From Polaromonas eurypsychrophila (lineage in GTDB: Bacteria > Pseudomonadota > Gammaproteobacteria > Burkholderiales > Burkholderiaceae_C), in assembly GCF_014641715.1 (NCBI RefSeq), contig NZ_BMIG01000003.1, positions 1 to 64,000 on the forward strand: a stretch of DNA of 64,000 nt, written 5' to 3'. Below, one piece after another: positions 57,241-64,000 of the stretch (position 1 is its first letter; the number at the start of each line of letters is the position of its first letter). The notes below the pieces were generated by a model. It was not told the origin of the DNA. It saw only the letters and a list, made by a program, of their open reading frames with translations, and did no database searches. Made by a program: the position numbers and the translations under genes.

Positions 57241-58124
57241 GGGCTGCGTTTTGAAAATTTCGGATCGAGTACATCGCGCAATCCGTCACCCAGCAGGTTA
57301 ATCGCCAGCACAGTGGGCACGAGGAACAGCGCCGGGAACAACACATTGCCCGGGTACTGGGTGAACTGCACCCGCCCTTCGGCCATGATGTTGCCCCAGG
57401 TCGGGATGTCGGCGGGCAGACCGAGCCCGAGAAAACTCAGGATCGCCTCGGTCAGGACCGCTGATGCGGCCACAAAGGTGCCCTGCACAATCAGTGGCGC
57501 CATCGCATTGGGCAGGATGTGCCGCCACAGGATCACCGGCGTCGGGGTCGCCAGCGCACGGGCAGCCTCCACAAACGGTTCCTCGCGCAGGGTCAACACC
57601 ATGGAGCGCACCAAGCGCGTGACGCGCGGGATCTCCGGGATCGCGATGGCCACCACCACCGTCCACAACTGCGCGCCCAGCGCGGCCACCAGCGCGATCG
57701 CCAGCAGGATCGCCGGGATGGCCATCAGCCCATCCATGAAACGCATCAGCACCGCGTCCACCATGCGGAAGTAACCTGCCAGCATGCCCAGCAGGGCACC
57801 CACACCGATGGCCACCGTCGCGGTGAAGGCTGCCACCAGCAGGGAGGTGCGCGTGCCGTACAGCACGCGGCTGAAAATGTCGCGACCGAAGTTGTCGGCG
57901 CCCATCCAGAAGGTGTGTTGGACCACCGTGCCGTCAAGTTGCGCGAACTCCCCGCGCACGCCCGAAGCGGTATTGATGTTGGCCGAATCCATGGCGGCGG
58001 GGTCTACCGTACCCAGTACCGGCGCCAGCGCGGCCAACAGCAGCAGTACGCCCAGCACCGTCACACCAAAACGGAAGGCACTGTTGCGCCAGAGCCTTTG
58101 CAAAAGCATCAACCGGGCCTGCAT
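57237..58124 (-). CDS. ABC transporter permease, DppC type
   Basis: The frame encodes 295 residues with about six membrane helices. The N-terminal helix FGVTVLGVLLLLAALAPVL is followed by a periplasmic loop and, near residue 205, the EAA-type loop (VEAARALATPTPVILWRHILPN) that contacts the ATPase. The start overlaps the upstream permease stop by one base (TGATG). Together with the neighbouring DppB-type permease it makes the membrane channel. Confidence 0.92.
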   Translation of the reverse strand: MQARLMLLQRLWRNSAFRFGVTVLGVLLLLAALAPVLGTVDPAAMDSANINTASGVRGEFAQLDGTVVQHTFWMGADNFGRDIFSRVLYGTRTSLLVAAFTATVAIGVGALLGMLAGYFRMVDAVLMRFMDGLMAIPAILLAIALVAALGAQLWTVVVAIAIPEIPRVTRLVRSMVLTLREEPFVEAARALATPTPVILWRHILPNAMAPLIVQGTFVAASAVLTEAILSFLGLGLPADIPTWGNIMAEGRVQFTQYPGNVLFPALFLVPTVLAINLLGDGLRDVLDPKFSKRSP

Positions 58125-59077
58125 CAGTAACGGATCCTCGGGTCCAGAAACAGGTAACTGACATCCACCAGCAGGTTGACGCCGACATACAGCAGGCTGA
58201 AAAACAGCACCAGGCCCTGGATCACCGGAAAGTCACGGTTCAGCACCGCATCCACCGTCAACGAGCCCAGGCCAGGAATCGAATACACCGTCTCGGTCAC
58301 CACCACGCCGCCGATCAACAGCGCCACGCCGATGCCGATCACGGTCACGATGGGCACCGCCGCGTTGGCCAGTGCATGGCGCATCAACACCGCGAATTCA
58401 GCAAGCCCCTTGGCGCGCGCCGTGCGAATGTAATCTTCAGTCAGGGCCTCGGACACACTGGCGCGCGTAACGCGGGCAATCAGTGCGACATAAATCATGG
58501 CCAGCGTGATCCAGGGCAGCACCAACTGGCGCGCCCAGGGCCAAGCGCCCTGCCCGTCGCTGCCGAACAAGCGCCGGTAACCCTGCACCGGAAACCATTC
58601 AAGCTGCACTGCAAATACGTAAATCAGCAGGTACCCGGTGACAAACACAGGAATGGAAAATCCGGCTACTGAAAAGCCCGACAGCAGGCGGTCCAGCCAG
58701 CCGCCCATGCGCCAGGCGGCGATGGTGCCCAGCGGCACCGCTACCAGCACCGCCAGGACCAGGGTGCCCACCGCCAGACTGAGCGTGGGCTCCAGCCGCT
58801 GCGCGATCAATTCGGTGACGGGTTTGTTCAGATAAAAGGAGTAACCGAGGTCGCCCTGCAGCACACCACTGAACCATATCCAGAACTGAACCAGCAGCGG
58901 TTTGCTCAGGCCCAGGGTCTCGCGGATTTTTTCGATGTCTTCATTGGTCGAATTGTTGCCGGCAATCACCGCCGCCGGGTCTCCGGGCGTCAAGCGCAGT
59001 ATCAGGAAAACCACGACCGCCACGACGAGAAGCACCGGGATGGTGGCGAGCAGGCGCTGCAGCAAAAATCTCAGCAT
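58124..59077 (-). CDS. ABC transporter permease, DppB type
   Basis: The frame encodes 317 residues from the ATG giving MLRFLLQRLLATIPVL; a start 11 codons upstream has a weak leader. DppB-type features are VVVFLILRLTPGDPA, six membrane helices and the EAA loop (IRTARAKGLAEFAVLMRHALAN). It lies downstream of the substrate-binding protein gene, separated by an R1 repeat. Confidence 0.92.
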   Translation of the reverse strand: MLRFLLQRLLATIPVLLVVAVVVFLILRLTPGDPAAVIAGNNSTNEDIEKIRETLGLSKPLLVQFWIWFSGVLQGDLGYSFYLNKPVTELIAQRLEPTLSLAVGTLVLAVLVAVPLGTIAAWRMGGWLDRLLSGFSVAGFSIPVFVTGYLLIYVFAVQLEWFPVQGYRRLFGSDGQGAWPWARQLVLPWITLAMIYVALIARVTRASVSEALTEDYIRTARAKGLAEFAVLMRHALANAAVPIVTVIGIGVALLIGGVVVTETVYSIPGLGSLTVDAVLNRDFPVIQGLVLFFSLLYVGVNLLVDVSYLFLDPRIRY

Positions 59078-59154
59078 GAGTTTCTTCCGCTCGGCATCGG
59101 TTGGGTACACCCTTCGACAGCTTCAAGCGACACGCGTGCGGGCCCATTCCTTAT

Positions 59155-59264
59155 TAGCGGGGACCGCGGAACCGGCTTCGCCGGGCCGCAGGCGCAGCGC
59201 CCCTCTGTTTCGGGCAAGGGGCAGCGGAGTGCCGAAGGCTCGCGAAGCGACAAGCGTGGGGGCA
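59155..59264 (-). repeat. R1 repeat before the permease genes
   Basis: The plus strand reads GGGGACCGCGGAACCGGCTT, CGCCGGGCCGCAGGCGCAGC, GCCC, then CGAAGCGACAAGCGTGGGGG: a nearly full R1 unit in reverse orientation. It fills the spacer between the binding-protein gene and the permeases and ends at the stop codon of the former. Confidence 0.8.
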
Positions 59265-60848
59265 CTAGTTCTTCTTGATGTTCCAGTACACCTGCGCGCC
59301 GCCAGGCACCAGACCGGAGATGTTGCTGCGCAGCGCGGCCGGATTGTTGTACTGACCCAGGTGCACATGCGAGGCCGTTTCAATCGCGCGGAGCTGCAGT
59401 TGTTCGGCGAGTTTCTTCTTCTCAGCCTCGGTGCTGGCCTGGGCGAACTTGACCTTCAGGTCCTCGATGACCTTGTCGTCCTGCCAGCCGAACCAGCCCT
59501 TGTCACCGGTGGCGTTGAGCATGGCCATGGTCAGCGGGTTCTGGATGTCGCCGGCGGTCCATGCCGTCATGAACGCGTTCCAACCGCCTTTGTCGGGTGC
59601 ATCCTTCTTTGCCCGGCGGGCAAGCAAGGTAGCCCAGTCGGACTGCTGCATGTCCACCTTGAAGCCGGCGGCTTCAAGCTGCTGCTTGGCCACCAGCGGC
59701 AGCTTGGCAATCGAGGCCAGATCGGTCGGCCGCATCAGCACCACAGGCTCGCCCTTGTAACCGGCCTCGGCCAGCATCTGTTTGGCCTTGGCCGGATTGG
59801 CCATGCCGGTGTAAATCCCGGCGTTGTCGCTGGCATAGGGTGTGCCGCAGGGAAAGATGCTCTTGCAGAACTTGTACATGCCAGGCGCGCCGACCTGGGT
59901 TTTCAGGAAGGCCTCCTGGCCCATGGCCACCATAGCCGCCTGGCGGATCTTCACGTTGTCGAACGGGGCGTGCAGGTGGTTGAAGCGAAAGATGTACTGC
60001 AGACCGGCCGGCTGGGCGTCCACAATCTGGACGTCCTTGGCCGCCTTGAGCGAGGCGTACTGCTCAAAAGCGGGTTGTTCGATGATGTCCACCTCGCCGG
60101 CGATCAGTGCATTGAACTGGGTTTGCGGATCACGGATGATGATCCATTCCACGCGATCCAGATAGACGTTTTTGCCGCCTGTTGTTCCATTGGGCGCTTC
60201 ACTGCGCGGCGTGTATTTGTCGTTCTTGACATAGACCAGTTTTTCACCGGGTTTGTACTCGGCCGTGACGAACTTATAGGGTCCGGAGCCGATGTTTTCC
60301 TTGATCTGCTCGCTGCCCGGCGTGGCCGCGATGCGCGCCGGCATGATGAAAGGCACGTTCGACGAAGGCTTGCCGAGCGCTTCAAGCATTACGCCGAAAG
60401 GCTGGTTGAATTTGATGACAAAAGTCTTGGCATTGGGCGTTTCATAACTGGCCACGCTTTTGGCCATGACCCCGCCAAAACTGTCGCGGCTGGCCCAACG
60501 CTTGAGCGATGCCACCACGTCCTCGCTGGTGACAGCCTTGCCATCATGAAATTCCAGGCCATCGCGCAGCGTGAAGGTCCAGACCTTGTTGTCCTTGGAC
60601 GCACTGTAGGTGTCCACCATTTGCGGCTTGACCTTGCCCTCCAGGTCGGTGCCGAACAGCGTGTCGTAAATCATGTACCCATGATTGCGGGTCACGAACG
60701 CCGTGGTCCAGACCGGGTCCAGAATGGTGATGTTCGAGTGCGGCACCACTTTGAGCGTCTTGCCCTGGGCTTGGGCAAAGGCCGGAAGCAGCAAGGCAGA
60801 GATCACCGCCGTGGAAGCGGCCAGGGCAACAAGGGAGCGACGTTTCAT
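59265..60848 (-). CDS. ABC transporter substrate-binding protein (family 5)
   Basis: The frame encodes 527 residues. A Sec signal (ISALLLPAFAQAQG) is followed by the family 5 solute-binding fold. The hinge and core stretches WTFTLRDGLEFHDGKAVTSEDV (in parts) and KTFVIKFNQPF are characteristic. The peptide-binding pocket cannot be assigned to a ligand by eye. It is first in the leftward operon followed by two permeases, the fused ATPase, an M81 peptidase and an amidase. Confidence 0.92.
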   Translation of the reverse strand: MKRRSLVALAASTAVISALLLPAFAQAQGKTLKVVPHSNITILDPVWTTAFVTRNHGYMIYDTLFGTDLEGKVKPQMVDTYSASKDNKVWTFTLRDGLEFHDGKAVTSEDVVASLKRWASRDSFGGVMAKSVASYETPNAKTFVIKFNQPFGVMLEALGKPSSNVPFIMPARIAATPGSEQIKENIGSGPYKFVTAEYKPGEKLVYVKNDKYTPRSEAPNGTTGGKNVYLDRVEWIIIRDPQTQFNALIAGEVDIIEQPAFEQYASLKAAKDVQIVDAQPAGLQYIFRFNHLHAPFDNVKIRQAAMVAMGQEAFLKTQVGAPGMYKFCKSIFPCGTPYASDNAGIYTGMANPAKAKQMLAEAGYKGEPVVLMRPTDLASIAKLPLVAKQQLEAAGFKVDMQQSDWATLLARRAKKDAPDKGGWNAFMTAWTAGDIQNPLTMAMLNATGDKGWFGWQDDKVIEDLKVKFAQASTEAEKKKLAEQLQLRAIETASHVHLGQYNNPAALRSNISGLVPGGAQVYWNIKKN

Positions 60849-60983
60849 GACGAATTTTCCTTAGAAACAAGAGGTGGAACAGCCAGACTGCAATCACACG
60901 GGCTGTTTGCGTAATGTAACCATAGTTCATAGGCAATATTCAAGCCACAGGGAAACATTGGATACCCAAAGCCGCGGGGCTCC

Positions 60984-61649
60984 CTAGATCACGCCCATCC
61001 AGCAAGCGCGCTGAATCGCCGACATCTTGTTGTCCACCTTGAGTTTGGCCATGGCATTGGCCATGTGGTAATTGACCGTACGTTCGGTGCACCGCAAGCG
61101 CTCGCCTGTCTGGCGCGCGGTCAAGCCTTCGAAAGCCAGCGCCAGACATTCGCTTTCGCGCGGGCTGAGCGGGCTGCTGGCGGCGGCCATGGTGCGCTTG
61201 AACAAGGGCCAGATATTGAGCGCCGACCAGACCAGAGCGGCCGCCTCAGCCCGGTCATGAAACTGGCGCGGGCTCAGCATGAAACATTCAAAGGCGCGCC
61301 CCGAAGGCAGGGGGAACTCAACACGTACCACGCTCTGGAAACCGTGGGCCAGCCACAACAGACGCCAGCGGTCGCGGCCCGTGTCCGAGTTGCCAATATG
61401 CTGCCAGGCCACCATCGGAGCATCCGATTCCCGCCACGGCGCGCCAAAGTCCTGGCTGTCGGCCAAGGCCGAGGCAGCATCCATAAAGCGCGGCGGATGA
61501 ACCGCTGCCACCAGCCGGTCCGGACGCTGGCCATAGGGGTCCGGACCGAGCACCACCACAGCTTCAACCGCGAACTCGCGCAAGGCCGAAATCCAGTCGC
61601 TCAGCATGGCGTCCAGTACGACACTGTCAAAGTTGACAGGTAGGCGCAT
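60984..61649 (-). CDS. LuxR-type transcriptional regulator
   Basis: The frame encodes 221 residues from the ATG giving MRLPVNFDSVVL; a start 16 codons upstream would overlap the divergent kinase gene. The N-terminal part (about 1-150) is compatible with an autoinducer-binding domain; Trp and Asp occur as in such folds, but no clear ligand motif is seen. The C-terminal LuxR HTH reads SPRESECLALAFEGLTARQ, then CTERTVNYHMANAMAKL. It lacks a receiver domain. The divergent start is only 27 bases from that of the kinase. Confidence 0.88.
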   Translation of the reverse strand: MRLPVNFDSVVLDAMLSDWISALREFAVEAVVVLGPDPYGQRPDRLVAAVHPPRFMDAASALADSQDFGAPWRESDAPMVAWQHIGNSDTGRDRWRLLWLAHGFQSVVRVEFPLPSGRAFECFMLSPRQFHDRAEAAALVWSALNIWPLFKRTMAAASSPLSPRESECLALAFEGLTARQTGERLRCTERTVNYHMANAMAKLKVDNKMSAIQRACWMGVI

Positions 61650-61676
61650 GCTCAGCGACGCCCCAGAACTGTGACA

Positions 61677-63041
61677 ATGTACCGAGATATGTTCCAAGAT
61701 TTCTTCATGGCTTCAGGAGTGCCTGCAAGGCTCAAACAATGGGTGCGCACGCTGTGGAATTTTCCCGGTGCCTGGGGACGACTGCTGTCGCGAATCCGGG
61801 CCGAGCTGTTTCACGAACAGCTGGTTCCTATTTTGCACCCCTCACCATGGCGTCTGCGCTGGCTCGGCATCTTCACGCTGGTCGGACACCCCTTGTTTGG
61901 CTGGATCTGGGGCCACTGGCTGCCACAGCCCTATGAGAATCCCGGCCTGCGCGCCGCCATGGGCACGCTGGGCTTGCTGCTCATTTCCGAAAGCATTACC
62001 AACGACCCTTCCAGCAAGCTTTCCGCGCGCATTTTCACCTTTGTTTTCTGGACGCAACTTCCGCTTTTTTTTAGCTGGATGTATTTTTGCAACAACGGCA
62101 ATACGGCCTGGCTCCCCAGTTTTTGCGCCATGGTGTTGATTTACTACCATGTGACTGACTGGCGCGTGGCCACGGTAGGCATCGTCAGCGGCTTGTTGGG
62201 GGCCAGGGCCCTGTTTGTCTGGTTGGGACCGGTCGTGCCGCCCATGAGTGAGCAGCAGTTTGCGATCAACGCGGTAGTGATTGCTTTTTGCTGGGCCAGC
62301 GCCCTGCTGCTCGGCCTGTCGTCGGCCAACCTGCGCCGGGACCACCTGCAGCACACCCTGACCACCATAGGCATCATGGCGCACGAGCTGCGAACGCCGC
62401 TCGCGACCATGTCCCTGGTCGGGGACGCTGTGCGCAACGAGAGCCAGCCATTGAAGGAGGCGGGCGGCGAACAGCGGCTGGAGCAACTGGTGGTCAGGCT
62501 GCACACCCTGGTGCGCAACATGAACCAGCAGATCGACACACAGATCGCCAATGCGCGTCTGATGCGCCTGCCCATCCACAAGGAAACGGTGATGGCCGCT
62601 GAATTGCTGCGCAATGTGGTCAAGGACTACCCTTACAGAAGCTTGCGCGAACGCGAAAGCGTGGTGTTGGTACTGCGCAAGGACTTTTCCTTTGAATCGT
62701 CCTACCGGCTGTTCTCCCAGGTCGTCAACAACCTCCTGAAAAATGCCTTTCATTCGCTGGCGGCCAGCAGCGCAGCATCAAAACCCGGCAACCTGCGCAT
62801 TGAAGTCGGCGTGCTGAACGGGTCCGGACGCATCATCATCACCGACCAGGGTTGCGGTATCGCGCCGGAATTGCAGGCGCGGATTTTCGAACCGTTTTTC
62901 TCCACCGACCGGGGCACGGGTCATGGCCTCGGCTTGGCGTTTTGCCGACAGGTTGTGCAAAGTGCACGCGGCTCCATCCGCGTCAAATCCGAGTTGGGCC
63001 GTGGCGCCATTTTCATCATCGATCTTCCCGTCCTCAGGTAA
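61677..63041 (+). CDS. Membrane histidine kinase of CqsS/LqsS/PhcS kind
   Basis: The frame encodes 454 residues from the ATG at 61677; a GTG at 61671 and later ATGs are also in frame. Six or so membrane helices (about 60-215: WLGIFTLVGHPLFGWIWGHW, TFVFWTQLPLFFSWMYF, VVIAFCWASALLLGLSSA) are followed directly by the dimerisation helix with His236 in GIMAHELRTPLATM. The ATPase has N-box NNLLKNAF, GCGIAPE and GTGHGLGLAF. This architecture, lacking a periplasmic sensor domain, is that of autoinducer kinases of the CqsS/LqsS/PhcS group. No attached receiver. Confidence 0.8.
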   Translation: MYRDMFQDFFMASGVPARLKQWVRTLWNFPGAWGRLLSRIRAELFHEQLVPILHPSPWRLRWLGIFTLVGHPLFGWIWGHWLPQPYENPGLRAAMGTLGLLLISESITNDPSSKLSARIFTFVFWTQLPLFFSWMYFCNNGNTAWLPSFCAMVLIYYHVTDWRVATVGIVSGLLGARALFVWLGPVVPPMSEQQFAINAVVIAFCWASALLLGLSSANLRRDHLQHTLTTIGIMAHELRTPLATMSLVGDAVRNESQPLKEAGGEQRLEQLVVRLHTLVRNMNQQIDTQIANARLMRLPIHKETVMAAELLRNVVKDYPYRSLRERESVVLVLRKDFSFESSYRLFSQVVNNLLKNAFHSLAASSAASKPGNLRIEVGVLNGSGRIIITDQGCGIAPELQARIFEPFFSTDRGTGHGLGLAFCRQVVQSARGSIRVKSELGRGAIFIIDLPVLR

Positions 63042-63061
63042 TCCTTCACCATCTTCACGCC

Positions 63062-64000
63062 ATGAGTTTCCCTCTGTTTCATCGCCCTGGCGCCGTCGTT
63101 TTTCTTGACGATGACCCCGACTACCTGGAAATGCTCGCCATGGTCTTGCCCAGGCATTGGCATATCAGGCTGTTTTTGAGGCCTCGGACTTGCATCAACC
63201 AGCTGCAGCAGGAACCGCCGCAGTGGGAGGCCGACGCCTGGGCCCAGCAGGAGATCATCGACAACTGGCGCGCCGGCAGCCCACTGATCCCGCAAATCCT
63301 GCAATATTGGTCGACGCGCTCCGACCCTTATGGCTTCACCCATGTATGTGTTTTTGACTACGCCATGCCGGGCATGGATGGCCTGCAGGCCTTGTCAGAA
63401 CTGACCGATTGGCCGGGTGGCAGGGTGTTGCTTACGGGTCAGGCAGACGAACATGTTGCGGTCAGTGCTTTCAACCGCGGGTTGATTGACCAATTCATCG
63501 CCAAGCAGACGCCTGACATTTCCCAGCACCTGATATCTATGGTGCAGCGCATGCTGGACCGGCCCCAGTTGCGACACACCCAAACCTGGCGTGCGGCGCT
63601 GACCCAACCGCAACAGGCGCTGCTGCAGGTGCCGTCGGTAGCCCGTCAACTTACCAGCGTGGCCACCGACCAATGGGTCGAATATGTGGTGATTGGTGAG
63701 CCCTTCGGCATCCTGGGCATGAACGCGGAAGGACTTGTGAGCTGGCTGCAACTGGAGCCCGCTTCCGGGCTGGCAGAGCTGGCTGAACTGGCCGAATCTC
63801 AGGGTATGGACGCCAACTGCGCAGCCGACATCCGAAACGGCCAACAACTGGTGGATCTGGAGCTGCAACAAGCCCTGAAAAGGACGGGCCCGCCCGGAAT
63901 GGCACCCGCCTTTTCCATTGGGCACGAAGGCTCGATGCTGGCCGCGATGTTCCCGCTGGAACTTCCATCCAGCGAGCGGCAATGGACCGGTTACGCCAAG
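63062..64000 (+). CDS. Atypical response regulator, cut by the window end
   Basis: The open frame runs from the ATG at 63062 to the window edge, giving 313 residues without a stop. A receiver domain is recognised by DDDP (residues 16-19), the phosphoacceptor Asp99 in VFDYAMPGMDG, Thr in LLTGQAD and Lys in FIAKQT. About 40 extra residues (Trp- and Gln-rich, including WRAGSPLIPQILQYW) lie between the acidic pair and Asp99. The part after about residue 160 shows no known DNA-binding or HK domain. It is 20 bases downstream of the kinase gene, so it is the likely partner. Confidence 0.8.
   Translation, partial: MSFPLFHRPGAVVFLDDDPDYLEMLAMVLPRHWHIRLFLRPRTCINQLQQEPPQWEADAWAQQEIIDNWRAGSPLIPQILQYWSTRSDPYGFTHVCVFDYAMPGMDGLQALSELTDWPGGRVLLTGQADEHVAVSAFNRGLIDQFIAKQTPDISQHLISMVQRMLDRPQLRHTQTWRAALTQPQQALLQVPSVARQLTSVATDQWVEYVVIGEPFGILGMNAEGLVSWLQLEPASGLAELAELAESQGMDANCAADIRNGQQLVDLELQQALKRTGPPGMAPAFSIGHEGSMLAAMFPLELPSSERQWTGYAK

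Overview
The window looks like chromosome from a betaproteobacterium of the family Comamonadaceae (Polaromonas/Rhodoferax type). This is inferred from the high-GC coding style, the gene families and neighbourhoods (DUF3460-scpA, a thiC-thiO-thiS-thiG-thiE run, a Cys-type formate dehydrogenase cluster), and two families of short dispersed repeats. No search was run, so the genus is a guess.

Layout. (1) About 280-6450: a decaying 6.2 kb integrative element next to tRNA-Ser(CGA). It has a P4-type integrase, an AlpA-like regulator, small HTH/replication-type genes, a zinc-ribbon protein, and broken SOS-type cargo (umuD, umuC, SRAP/yedK). TACCCCC repeat pairs with the same 12 bp period occur at both ends. 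(2) 6452-11800: tRNA-Ser directly downstream of serS, the fkpB-ispH pair, radC, a Smr-domain gene and a truncated haemoglobin. (3) 11.8-16.7 kb: an FtsX-type permease, a broken metallo-beta-lactamase-fold lipoprotein gene and a membrane-anchored C13 peptidase. (4) 16.7-28.0 kb: a leftward formate dehydrogenase locus, in transcription order DUF3305, DUF3306, a polyferredoxin, a TorD-like chaperone, fdhX, fdhA, fdhB, a small lipoprotein, fdhC, a small periplasmic protein and fdhD. A 269 bp MITE-like element sits in the middle of it. (5) 28.1-37 kb: mrp/apbC, metG, a degenerate GGDEF receptor, a SulP transporter, a BamE-like lipoprotein, DUF3460 and scpA. (6) 37.3-42.9 kb: a two-partner secretion pair (TpsB, TpsA) and an L,D-transpeptidase. 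(7) 43.0-50.4 kb: a TPP riboswitch and the thiC-thiO-thiS-thiG-thiE operon, then panB and panC. (8) 50.5-52.5 kb: a yqjD/yqjE/yqjK-like trio and coaX. (9) 52.6-60.8 kb: an oligopeptide-type ABC importer operon with an M81 peptidase and an amidase. (10) 61.0-64.0 kb: a LuxR-type regulator divergent from a membrane histidine kinase of the CqsS/LqsS/PhcS kind and an unusual response regulator cut by the window end.

The most striking structure is genome-wide rather than genic. One dispersed repeat family (called R1 here) has eight copies in the window. Four lie in frame inside conserved enzymes (IspH, FdhD, ThiC, ThiG), where they add peptide segments not expected in those families. A second family (R2) has seven copies, one of them in frame in the linker of MetG. 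The candidate signalling module at the right edge and the MITE inside the formate dehydrogenase operon are the other main points of interest.
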